From: Orientallactaga sibirica
Taxonomy: Eukaryota > Chordata > Mammalia > Rodentia > Dipodidae
Direction: 5' to 3'
Length of the DNA stretch: 64,000 nucleotides
NCBI GenBank assembly: GCA_036365145.1
Contig: JAEOAD010000015.1
Span: 8,921,501 to 8,985,500, forward strand
Position 1 is the stretch's first letter. Every line of letters begins with the position of its first letter. Below are positions 25,501-35,141 of this stretch, piece after piece. The position numbers were made by a program, and so were the translations under genes. The notes under the pieces are model-generated. The model searched no databases and was not told the origin of the DNA. It saw only the letters and a list, made by a program, of their open reading frames with translations.

Positions 25501-26294
25501 ACACTTACCTTCACACTTGCCAAAGTGATGGGATTAAAAATGATATTCATAAAGTCTCCCTTTGATAATCAGAACAATTGACTGACCACTGTCTTTAGGT
25601 GCAAATGCACACCCCATGTTGCCTTATTCATGTATATCTCTGAATAAAATATTTAATGAAAACAATAATTAAAAATGTGTGCCCCTATTTTATAGGTTAT
25701 AATAAATAAACTAATAAGCAAATGCAAACAAAAGAGTTTGAGAGCAAGATACAAGTGTTTCTAAGCATCAGCTCCAACTAATATTGGTGCCCTAAGATTT
25801 TTTACTCCATTTTCACTTTTTATGACTGGTTACTCTCCTTTTTTCTCACTTCCTTCTAGTCTCCCATGGTCAGCCCTTTTTTCTTCACAAGGAGCTAGAA
25901 CTGACTGCCATGAAAACCTCATAGTTACATGACCTTTGTGCCACTAGACAAAGAGAAGCACACTTTCCTTTAATTTTGGCTACAGAAACCTTGGGAAAGA
26001 CCTTTGACATATTATAAGGCAAGTGTCTCCCTTGGATAAAAGGTAAAACTTCATAAAGCAGAGGTAGGTTAGACTATTGGGGCAGATCAGAGAAAACTCT
26101 GAGTATAGATGGGGAGATTTTATTTACTAGCTTAAAGAAACATTCTGAGCAGAAGAATGATAGCTACCTACACTCACTCATGAGAAGCGTTCTGGGCAGT
26201 TAGCTTCAAAGCTTATGAAGTTATTTTTATAAAAGAAATAAATGGGCACTTTGTCATTTATTTCATGCAGAGCTCTCTTAACTTAAGAGTCTAT
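22580..26294. other. 3.7 kb of mostly unique AT-rich DNA
   Basis: No gene. 23265-23365 is a (TATT)-rich low-complexity patch. 24750-25550 reads like an old diverged repeat or plain unique DNA; I cannot name it. Frames at 23616-23864, 24752-25006 and 24999-25283 have no supported product. Confidence 0.45.
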
Positions 26295-26380
26295 CCTGAT
26301 TTTATAGATGAGGAAACAAAGATTCAAAGACAATCAGAAAACTAATTAGAGTCTAAGGCATGAAATATAGCCTTCAAACG
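26295..26380 (+). repeat. MIR-like ancient SINE fragment
   Basis: The core 'ttttatagatgaggaaacaa' is followed by 'aaagacaatcagaaaacta' and 'gagtctaaggcatgaa', in the MIR order. Low identity, no ends visible. Confidence 0.5.
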
Positions 26381-26536
26381 AAATACTCAAAATCTTAAGG
26401 ACATGTAGGGACCACTGAAAATCAGTTATGCAAATTCAGAACTGAAATGTGATGGAACACATTTTGCCAGATGGAGTGACACATCCATTACTTATAAAAG
26501 TAAATACTGAATTTAAAAATTTAAAGACATTGATGG

Positions 26537-26538
<2 letters not shown>

Positions 26539-26575
<37 letters not shown>

Positions 26576-26708
26576 AGGTAGGGTTTCACTCTAGTTCAGG
26601 CTGACCTGGAATTCGCTATGTTGTCTCAGGGAGGCCTTGAACTCTAAGTGATCCTCCTACCTCTGCCTCCTGAGTACTGGCATTAAAGGCATGCACCACC
26701 ATGCCTGA
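26539..26708 (-). mobile_element. B1-like SINE
   Basis: A 36-base T run (A-tail) is followed by 'gaggtagggtttcactctag', 'ttcaggctgacctggaattc', 'gatcctcctacctctgcctc' and 'aaaggcatgcaccaccatgc'. Full length, moderate divergence, with the tail still uninterrupted. Confidence 0.9.
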
Positions 26709-26774
26709 CAATTGCTTTGTCTTTAAGTTAGACACCAAATGCTTATTAATTTTCATTAAGAAAAGTTGTTCCCT

Positions 26775-27005
26775 GGGCTGGTGAGATTGCTTAGCAGTTA
26801 AGGCACTTGCCTGTGAAACCTAAGGACTCAGGTTCAATATTCCAGTACCCACATATGCCAGGTGTGCAAGGTAGTTCATGTGTCTGGACTTTGTTTACAC
26901 TGGCTAGAGATCCTGAAGTGCCTATTCTCTCTCTCTATTTCTCTCTGTACCTCTTTCTCCCTCTCTCTCTCTCTCTCTCTCTCTCAAATAAATAAATAAA
27001 ATATT
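26775..27005 (+). mobile_element. tRNA-derived SINE (short subfamily)
   Basis: The head 'gggctggtgagattgcttag' precedes 'agcagttaaggcacttgcct' and a B-box-like 'aggttcaatattcc'. The 3' half is a long CTCTCT tract and 'caaataaataaataaaat'. Full length. Confidence 0.9.
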
Positions 27006-27789
27006 TTTTAAAAGAGAAGTTTTTCTTTAGAACTCATCTATTTGAGAAATGCATTTGAGTATTTATTGTCAGGCCATATTCTTGAGAGTGTGGAGAAACA
27101 TTAAGCACTGGACTTGCATCAAGCAAATCATGGTTGAATCAGTGATGGATATGTGTAACTATAAAAACATTGACGTTATAGAGGTCATAAAATAGGGAAC
27201 AAAACACTATTAGAATTCTGAAAACAGAAATTCTTCAGCATAAAAAAAAAAGATCATAAAAGGCATCACTGTGAAAGTCATTCATGTATGGCCTCAGAAG
27301 ATGGAGTGAGTAATGTGGAGGAGTGGGGAATAGCCTACCTTCCTGGAGTGCTTCCTAAAGCTCAGTGTGTGTCCTGCCTAAATCCATTGCCTCAGGACTT
27401 ATAGTACATTCCTCAGAGACTGTTTTCACAATGCCATTGAGAAGTCCTTTTCAATTATCAGGCCCATGTGCCCTCCTAGAAATGCCCCCAAATCCTTATT
27501 TCACTCTATACAAGTCTATACTACTGCTTCATTCCTCCCACACCTCCATATAATTACACACACATATCAAGGTGTATAAATGCTAAAATATGATAAATTA
27601 CTGTTCTTTGCTCTAGTAAAACTAAAAGGGAAATAAGAGAATGATTTTATTTTTCCATCCAAAAGTATACTCATAGAGTTTGTTCATTAAAAAATGTAAA
27701 AAGAAAGTTTATCTATAGAAAAGTGTGTTACTCTTGCTGTCTCTTTCCCAGACCCTCTTTGTCTAAGACAAAAGTAAATTTGCGGTTAA
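27006..27789. other. Unique DNA
   Basis: No gene or repeat recognised. An A11 run lies near 27242. Confidence 0.4.
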
Positions 27790-27798
27790 AGACTATAG

Positions 27799-28068
27799 GG
27801 GGCTGGAGAGATGGCTTAGTGGTTAAAGCGCCTGCCTGTTAAGCCTAAGAACCTGGTTCCAATCTCCAGGTCCCACGTTTAGCCAAATGCAAAGTGATGC
27901 AAGGGCGCAATGCCACACTTGCCCACAAGGGGGCAAACACATCTGGATTTCGTTCACAGCAGCTGAGAGATTGCTGGCGTGCCCAGTTCTCCATCTGTCT
28001 CCCTCTCCCTGTCTGTCTATCTCTGTGTCTCTCTCCAAAAATAAATAAAATAATAATAATAATAAAAA
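27799..28068 (+). mobile_element. tRNA-derived SINE, long subfamily, with target duplication
   Basis: The head 'gggctggagagatggcttag' is followed by A-box 'tggcttagtggttaaagcg' and B-box-like 'ggttccaatctcc'. It carries the long-subfamily segment ('cgcaatgccacacttgccca', 'cagcagctgagagattgctg'), then a pyrimidine tract and an (AAT)n tail. AGACTATAGGGG flanks it at 27789-27800 and 28068-28079. This is the best plus-strand reference copy of the long form in the window. Confidence 0.93.
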
Positions 28069-28079
28069 GACTATAGGGG

Positions 28080-28890
28080 AAAGTGACTCATGAGTTAATG
28101 TTTACATGCATTATCATTTAGTTTAGAAAGTCAACAAATATTTAGCATTGTTACTATGTACAAAAGAGAATTATAGAAGTCCTCAGTTGAGCATGCATTG
28201 TATTGGAAAATGGGAACTAACTAAATAAACTGCATAGTGTAATATAATTTCAAAATATAGTGCATACTGTCACAAAAGCAACAGAAGAAGGAAAATTATT
28301 GTGGATAGAGGGAATGAGGAAAGGCCCACACATAGGTTTTGAGAAGAGATATGCTGAAGGGTATGTAGTTTTAGATCCAAAGGAGAAGCATAATATGAAG
28401 AATGAGATGCAAACACCTTCATCACTTTGCTGTTGTTGAGAAATAAAAATAAATATATTGAGATTGGAGAAGAATGAATGAAAGAAAAGTTGATAGATAA
28501 GGTTCAAGAACTAAGAGACTTTTCTGTAGGCCTAGGACCAAGAGTTTCTAATGTGTTCTGAATGTGACAGGACAGCACCCACACTAATTTGGCAGGACTT
28601 TGTGAATATGTGTGGAACAGTCTATTCTTTCACTCTTGGATTATTACTTGTTTTTAACATAAATTTCTGGTTGATTATTGAAGGGATCAACCAAAACACT
28701 TCTAGATCATTAGAGATGCAAAGCAGAGTGGCTGCTGGTTGAACTTGAGTCATGCCTTCTGTATTTGAATCCTTGATCAGAATAATAATATATATTAGTT
28801 ATACTAATCCATACTTTCTATATACCAAATTAAATACTTTATGAGAACATTTGGAACAAATAAACCTTTGCTTATATACTTTAAGACGTT
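28080..28890. other. Unique AT-rich DNA
   Basis: No recognised feature. Frames 28250-28507 (minus) and 28551-28742 (plus) have no domain. Confidence 0.4.
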
Positions 28891-28957
28891 TTAAAATTTA
28901 TTTATTTATTTATTGGAGAATGATAGAGAGAAAGAGGGAGAGAGAATGGGTACACAT
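28891..28957 (-). mobile_element. 3'-end fragment of a tRNA-derived SINE
   Basis: (ATTT)n, 'gagagaaagagggagagaga' and 'atgggtaca' are the reverse of the tail and pyrimidine tract. The tRNA-like head is absent, so it is a 5'-truncated insertion or a later deletion product. Confidence 0.7.
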
Positions 28958-29000
28958 TTCTCAAATAAATGAATAGTTCTAAAGAATCAACTTTTCTTTT

Positions 29001-29186
29001 TCTAAAATATTTTATTCATTCATTTATTTATTTATTTAAGAGAAAGAGAGAAAGAGGCAGAGAAAGAAACTCCAGATGCATGTGCCACCTTTTGAATCTG
29101 GCTTATGTGGGTATTAGGGAATTGAACCTGGGTCCTTAAACTTCACAGGCAAGTGCCTTAACTGCTAAGCCATTTCTCCAACTCTA
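29001..29186 (-). mobile_element. tRNA-derived SINE with internal deletion
   Basis: (ATTT)n and GA-rich bases lead straight into 'aactccagatgcatgtgcca', skipping the 'gccagggcctc...' part found in other copies. The rest is 'gaatctggcttatgtgggta', 'tgaacctgggtccttaaac' and 'taagccatttctccaactct'. Lies 45 bases from the fragment at 28891-28957. Confidence 0.87.
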
Positions 29187-30874
29187 CTTCAAGACTTTTA
29201 TAGCACTATTAGATAACACTTAAAGTCACAAAGTATTATAGATTTTCTTTTTATGTTCCATATTCAGGACATGCGATTTATAAACAAAAGGAAAGCAAAA
29301 ATATTACATGTTGATGGACTTGGATAAAACTTAATTGTGCACTTATGGGGAGCTTTTAGTTAAAAAGAATTTATGGTGTTTTCTGAGACATGGGGAGTGG
29401 AGGTATATTGGGTTGTTCATATACCAGCCTCAGCTTTTGAGATAAGCAAAGAGAGAATTCAGTACTGTTTCAAACCTTGACCTTTAAAAATATGATGAAA
29501 TGTGACAATGCTCTCAAATTTCAAATTGCCTTCATATTCCTACTCTATGACAACAGTCTTGTGGACGGAGACATTTCATTTCCTGTAAAGCAAAATGCAC
29601 AAAGGATGACACATGATAACACAGCCAGTTGCCCAATTGATTGTTTCATTTAAGATACATTCCCAAGCAAATGTAAAATGCCATCTGATACCTGATCTAT
29701 AGCATTAATCAATACTTTTGTGGATACCACCCAATGTTTCTCATGAAGTGGGGGCCAGGTACATTACTCTAAAAACAAATTCCTATAGCAAAACAGCTCC
29801 ACTCTGTTCAGTTTACAATATTATTGCTCTTATTCTCCAGAACCTGTTTTTATTAAAATTGAATGAAATAACTCTTAGAGCTTCCACCAAACCTAGGCTT
29901 GCTGCTGCTGTAGCACACAATAACTGTTGAGCATTCCTCTTTATTCCTTTTCTTCTATTAATAATACATTAAACCTCAGTTACAAAAAAAAAAAAAACTC
30001 AAAGAAGAGGGACAAGATAATGATTTCTTGACAGATCTTGAATGAAAGGCTTTAACACAGCTCTAATGAAGCTTGACACACCATTTTTTAATGTGCAAGT
30101 CCCATCTACTTCCCAATCTCTTTATGCTTAATTGAGAAGTCCCACTTAGGGAAGAAGCAAAGGATTTAATGAACGTCCTTCCCCAGAAACTCTAGTTCAA
30201 AATATCTAATGCTGATTATTCAATTGCTGGTGATAAGTACTCTCCCTGTTGATGTCAACAGAGAAAGGGCTGAATAACTGTTGGCGAATAGAACCCACAC
30301 TGTTCAAATTGGAATGTTTTATTAATCACAGTTCTTAAGAGATATTGAACATTGGAGGGGGTAGATCAAGGAATAAATAATACATGCTCTTGAAATGGCC
30401 CTGAGATGAGCTGTTCTCTGTTTTCTTTATAAATATCACAAGCCTCACATAATCCCTTCGGTAAAGACAATATTCAATGCACACAATGTGGAGTGACAAT
30501 AAAAAAGAATTTTAATTTGAGCCACCATATCCCTGATTGTGGTTTGTTCATCTCGTTAAAGCATGTCCCCTTGGGTCTTGGGAACTGGGTGATTAGTAGC
30601 ATCAAATAATGCATGATTATCTTGAGATGCAAAGATCAACCCACATTTGATGACTATGAGTGATTAAGTGATTCAGTGACTTCACTTATGAGAGCAAAAT
30701 CATATGGAAGGGAATTACTGTGTTACTTTAGTATCATGTGAGATACTTGTTGCATACAGAAGCTTAATAGTTAAACATGCTTTGGGAATACATATGCTAG
30801 TAACATTTTACTCGTTTACCCATGAAACAAAGTTCTGGGTGTTTCTTAAATTTGAAAACTTATTTGACCTCATG
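29187..30874. other. 1.7 kb repeat-poor DNA just upstream of the provirus
   Basis: No transposon copy is visible apart from an A13 run near 29984. Short blocks have balanced, non-simple sequence. It is a reasonable place to test for conserved non-coding DNA; no coding exon is supported. Confidence 0.45.
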
Positions 30875-31543
30875 TGTTGGGCATTGCTGGGACATGGGCT
30901 GGGACTATGAGGAAGCTGGCCTGGGTTATTGGACATAGCCGGGGACCTTGGGCTGTGGGAGTTGAAGCTGGCCTTATTGTGGGGAACCGACTCTGGCGAT
31001 GGTGACTGGCCCTCCCTGCCCTCCAGCAAGGCTATAGTGTGCCCTGTCATCGTCCAGAGTGGGCAGAACTGGAGAGGCCTTCCCCACTTTGATCATCTGA
31101 CCATTCCATAATCAGGCTTTGTCCACCCTCCACAGTTCCTGACCTTGTGGCTAGCTGCCCAAGAGACCCTTATGTGGCTAAAATCATGTAGCTTTTCCCA
31201 CCGCTTATCTCCCTTGCAGCTCCTCCCTCACAACTCTGCAGTCAAGTAGGTTTTCCTGCCACTATCTCCCTTACACTTCTGTCTTTCAACCAATTAGATA
31301 GCAACTCATAAACTAAGTATCCAATTGCCATAATGTCTGTATGTGCCTTCTCAATCTTTCTCAAGTATTTATAAACCCTGTCTCCTCCTGAATAAATGAG
31401 AGCATGCTATTCATCAGACTGCCTCCTGGGTGGTTTCTTGCCTGGCACACTTACCCGCTGCTCCAGGACCCTGCTTTCCACCAACTCTTCTTGCACCTGG
31501 GACATCGGTGGCCTACAACTCCAGGGAATAGCAAGGACCCACA
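30875..31543 (+). repeat. 5' LTR of the class II provirus
   Basis: Begins TGTTGGGCATTGC and ends near CCACA at 31543, two bases before the primer site. U3 has a 58-base near-duplication with units starting at 31184 (TCATGTAGC) and 31242 (TCAAGTAGG). A CCAAT box lies at 31290-31294, a TATA-like TTTATAAA at 31368-31375 and a polyadenylation signal AATAAA at 31391-31396. The TATA and polyadenylation signal are unusually close, which implies either a very short R or use of the downstream sequence. Promoter elements look intact in this copy. Confidence 0.9.
31368..31396 (+). promoter_or_regulatory. LTR TATA-like box and polyadenylation signal
   Basis: TTTATAAA at 31368-31375 and AATAAA at 31391-31396, only 15 bases apart. 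The matching 3' LTR positions are TTATAAAT at 35639-35646 and AAGAAA near 35663, so the polyadenylation hexamer is mutated there. Function is inferred from position, not shown. Confidence 0.6.
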
Positions 31544-31545
31544 GC

Positions 31546-31563
31546 TAGTTCCCGAACAGGGAC
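31546..31563 (+). promoter_or_regulatory. Retroviral primer binding site, tRNA-Lys3 type
   Basis: The 18 bases TAGTTCCCGAACAGGGAC match the complement of the tRNA-Lys3 3' end at 15 positions, with the last 13 matching without a break. Mismatches are confined to the first five bases. It lies two bases after the LTR end, the normal position. Lys3 priming is common among betaretroviruses and lentiviruses. Confidence 0.85.
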
Positions 31564-31580
31564 CCTCTGGATGTATGGTT

Positions 31581-31591
31581 AATAGGTGAGT
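31581..31591 (+). promoter_or_regulatory. Likely major retroviral splice donor
   Basis: AATAG|GTGAGT fits the 5' splice-site consensus and lies about 20 bases after the primer site. In simple retroviruses such a donor makes the spliced env message. Assignment by motif and position only. Confidence 0.5.
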
Positions 31592-31671
31592 GCCCCCTCA
31601 AGGGACATCCCCCCCTTGGGGTTATCAGCCCCCTGTGGCCACTTCCCCATCAAGGGCTGGCAAGTTTCACT

Positions 31672-31795
31672 TCTCTTTCCTCCATCAGAGGAAGGCGGCT
31701 CCTCTCTCCTTCAGAGAGGCAGGTTTCCTCTTTCTCCCATCAGAGAGAGGTGGGTCTCTCTTTCCTCCATCAGAAGGAAGCTATTTTCTCCTTTT
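31672..31795 (+). repeat. Leader array of pyrimidine-CAG repeats
   Basis: Four imperfect units share the form CTCTTTCCTCCATCAGAG. Their CAG trinucleotides lie at 31686, 31712, 31741 and 31771, a period of 26-30 bases. Each unit resembles a 3' splice site (pyrimidine tract then CAG). It sits between the splice donor and the gag start, where packaging signals usually lie. Confidence 0.75.
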
Positions 31796-32121
31796 CCATC
31801 TTTACTTTTGGTTCACGCCATCGCATGGGATTGAAGCAAAGTGAAAGGGCAATTGACGTCATTTGGCCAGGGCAACACTCTGGTATTGACTGAAGGCCCC
31901 TACTTCACTGTTTGAACCCTGACAGCCCGCTTGGATATTGGCAACAACCTATCTATTTCTCTTCACGATCAACAAACTGGCAACATATTGACCAGTAAAA
32001 GCCTCTAGGGCAATCGCTGGTCTCTTAGGCTTGCCTCTGGACCTTTGGGAAATCCCCTGTCATGCTATGGCACCCTGGGAACATTGTCCTCTGGTCTTGG
32101 TGTTTCAGGTTTTTCTCTATC

Positions 32122-32244
32122 ATGGGAAATGCTACCTCCTGTCAAAAGGAATCTCAAATCAGGGGACTGAAGGAACATCTTAAAGTTAGGGACATAAAAC
32201 TTTCTCAGAAAGAGGCCCATTCATTCTGGGAAAAGATCCTCTAG
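32122..32244 (+). pseudogene. gag start remnant (matrix N-terminus)
   Basis: An ATG at 32122 opens a 40-residue frame that begins Met-Gly-Asn, giving the N-terminal Gly used for myristoylation in retroviral matrix proteins. Then comes a Lys-rich helix-like segment and a Ser-Gln-Lys-Glu-Ala-His block reminiscent of betaretroviral matrix. A TAG at 32242-32244 ends it. The following bases (to about 32440) are Pro/Ala-rich in one frame but I cannot assign them. The open frame extends upstream to 32062, but the ATG at 32122 fits the family start. Not functional. Confidence 0.6.
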
Positions 32245-32449
32245 ATTGCAGCCACAGCTGCATTGCCCTGGCCACTGGCCCATGCCCCAAAGCCAGCAGT
32301 GGCTGTGGGAAGAAAGGCCCCTCCCCCACACCCTGCTTCTCTTGATGCTCCCTACTGGGTTCCTGACCCAGGCTCCTGGGCCATGGCTGACAATATGGGC
32401 CTTCCAGACACACCAGCCTGGCACAGTGGACAAAGAGATGATAGATGTT

Positions 32450-33360
32450 TTTAAAAAAGACAAGATTCTCCTACTCTTAACAAGTTGTAAAATGGCAAGA
32501 TAAGACTGCCTTGTAGCCTGAGGGAAGTTCAAAACCCTCCCTGGAATTTAGAGAAAAAAAGCTTCTTCTTAGCTTCCCTGGCTTGCAGAGCCTAAGGCCT
32601 ACAAGCACAGGAAATCTCAAGATCTTGGCCCCAATAGCATATTGGGTGAACGGGAAATTGCTGTGAATCGATGGGGACTTCTTATAAGTATTTACAACTG
32701 TTTTAAGTTTACTTTGTCTCTCTATGCTTCTCTGGGACTACTAATAAAAAAACATTCTCAAGATTTATGTTTAAATTTTAACATGCTTGATACTAAATTT
32801 GTAAGAAAATTTCTAATAATGTTAGAATCTACTTTCCTATTTAAAAAATGTGTTTCAGAGGTCAAGTTTGGTCTACTCTAAAAAAAAAAAAATTATTTCA
32901 AAAGGCCTTTTTATTAAAAGTCTTATGGTAAGGACCATGAAACTTTTTGCTGGTAGTAATGAGATAAACTGACTAAGAAAGATAAACAGGAGAGGAACTT
33001 TAAATCTTGGTAACTGTTTGTCGAAAAAGATTGTTACAGAGTGGGTTACATTGATTGTAAGGAAAAGGTATGTAGATGAAGGTATGCTTAAGCTTAAACA
33101 AAAGGTTAAAGACAAAGCACTTAATCAGATTACAGACTTCTTGAGATATAATAAAATGATTATTAACCTAGGGCTTACATCAGACTAACAAAGCATGGTC
33201 CTAGCTGGTAGCAGGTTACTATGGTATTCAGATTGTATATTTAAAACTTTAACTCGTTGATGTTAATCTGGTCATGATAATGATTATGAAAGACTGAATT
33301 TAGAGTACCCAACTAAGTTAAGTTCCTCTGTTTGTCAGTCTTTTAACTGTATCTTAACAT
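32450..33360 (+). other. AT-rich block inside the provirus, unassigned
   Basis: About 900 bases with markedly higher AT than the LTRs and leader. No gag, protease or polymerase motif is recognisable (I looked for the D-T/S-G protease triad and Y-x-D-D). It could be a degraded part of pol, or host or transposon DNA that replaced it. The boundaries are by composition only. Confidence 0.35.
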
Positions 33361-33699
33361 TAAAATTGGCACACACCAGTAGCTGCCTCCTCTATTCTAG
33401 TGTGATGGTGAAATCGTTTAGATGGAATATGGAAGGGACCAGACCCCCTCCTAACTATGGGGAGAAGATTGGCTTGTATTTTCATAAGACCAGCACAGGC
33501 CTATCTGGGTCCCAGCTTGAAATGTCTGATTCAATCCCACTGACCAAGGAGATGGGTCATTGACACTGAAACAGAAGCATCCCACCAGGAGGAAAACGTG
33601 CCAACCTGGGGGGGTGCCAAATTGAGGCCCTGTGCCAACAAGGAGTCATGCTGGTATGAAATTCACAGCAGCCTCTATCACCAGAGACTCTGTTTATAT

Positions 33700-34424
33700 T
33701 CTTACTTGCTATCCTGACCATAAAAGTAGCACAGGCTTAACAAGCATATTGGGCTTATGTAACTGACCCCCCTCTAGCTAGGGCTGCTCTTTGGGAAGAA
33801 CCCCTACCTAAGATATTTTCCAATGCTTCCCTTACCAATGCCAATTATGACCTAGAATTTTTGCAAGAAGTGGCTAAACCAATTAGCTGGACTTCTCTCA
33901 CAGCAGAACCACCTATCTGCTTTTCAAGTGATAGATATCATGAGGGATGTCATATAATGTATACAAACCACCCATTAATTACGGATGGAGGATACCAAAA
34001 TAAATATAACTTATGATTACAATTGGGTCCCCAGGAAGGCAAACAATCAGAGATACCACCCATCTTGAGCCCCCAAGGGCAGCCTTAACCAGAATTATGG
34101 AAAGTAGTAGTTAGCCTAAAAGAAAATTACTTTAAGTTTCGTATGTGTCTGCCCCTCCCTTACCTTTTCATAGTTGGGACTGGGTGGGTCAATCACCAAA
34201 ATGGGATTTACTCTCTTAGTTGTACCTGGTGTATTATCACCAATTGTATCAGTTCTAAGAGAGGCTCAGCTGCAGACTACTCCTCCAATGTAGACTTTCT
34301 TGTCATGCGGCCTCCTTATTTAATCATGCCAATCAAAATGACTGAGCCCTGATACTTCAGCTTCGGAGCTCAAGTGTTCCAACAGCTCAACAGATTGATG
34401 ACATGGAAAAGAAAATTCATAGAA
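33700..34424 (+). pseudogene. env surface-subunit (SU) remnant
   Basis: Position directly before the TM remnant, plus Pro/Trp/Cys-containing stretches, suggest the 3' part of SU. The reading frame shifts more than once and has many stops. A basic Lys-rich stretch near 34402-34415 lies where the SU/TM cleavage site would be. No intact receptor-binding region can be claimed. Confidence is limited because the assignment is mostly positional. Confidence 0.45.
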
Positions 34425-34427
34425 TAA

Positions 34428-35141
34428 CTAATTGTGGGGATCATTACTACAATCAACATCATCGCCTCTTCCACCACAGCAGCAATATACCTAGCACAAT
34501 CAATGAAGACAGCAGATCATGTTAATGGATTGGCTAAAAATGTATCTCAAGCCCTTTCACCACAGATAGATATAGATTAAAAGGTGTTAGTCCAGTTAGA
34601 TGCTCTAGAGGATGCTGTTATGTATTTAGAAAGACAGGTTGCCAATCTGGCTGCTCAAATGCAATTAGTATGTCATGCTAATTATCAATTCATATGTGTT
34701 ACTCCTCTACCCTACAATGGGACCACTACTGAATGGTGGAAGGTTGAAAATCATATTTGGGGTATTTGGAATCATAATTAACTCAGCATAGATTTACAAA
34801 GTTTTCAAAAAGAAATATCTGTTATTTCACATAGTCACCTGTCTTTTGGTGATCCTGCTAAGCCAGCAAAAGGATTTTTTGATGCCTTACAGAGCACATT
34901 ACAAAAATTATCTACTAAACAGTTTCTTTCTCAGTTTTTTGTTTGGCTACTATTGGTGTCAGGCACCCTGCTACTACTCTTATGCATAATTCCCTGTATG
35001 TGTAAATTAGGGCTCAAACAATATAGACAAATCTTGACCGATCGGGTTCTTATACATCATCTGGCTCTAACTAGACCCACAATAAGCCACAAAACACTTA
35101 CCCAAGATGACACTGCCCCATTTTTAAAACAAATGGGGAAT
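34428..35141 (+). pseudogene. env transmembrane-subunit (TM) remnant, two in-frame stops
   Basis: One frame covers the whole TM layout. A hydrophobic Ile/Thr/Ala-rich fusion-peptide-like stretch lies at 34440-34490. Then comes a heptad-like helix region, and two Cys codons at 34671 and 34695 with seven residues between. A hydrophobic membrane anchor follows at about 34935-35000, then a short basic tail. In-frame TAA codons at 34578-34580 and 34779-34781 break it. The C-X7-C spacing without a third Cys resembles HERV-K/betaretroviral TM rather than the CX6CC of gammaretroviruses. The frame runs on past the polypurine tract into the 3' LTR. As it stands it cannot give a full Env. Confidence 0.78.
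35126..35140 (+). promoter_or_regulatory. Polypurine tract
   Basis: AAAACAAATGGGGAA lies immediately before the 3' LTR start, the site where plus-strand DNA synthesis begins in retroviruses. It is interrupted by a C and a T, consistent with decay. Confidence 0.65.

Noticed and set aside
27799..27900. tRNA-like A and B boxes
   Set aside because: They belong to tRNA-derived SINE heads; there is no cloverleaf with a matching acceptor stem, so no tRNA gene is called.
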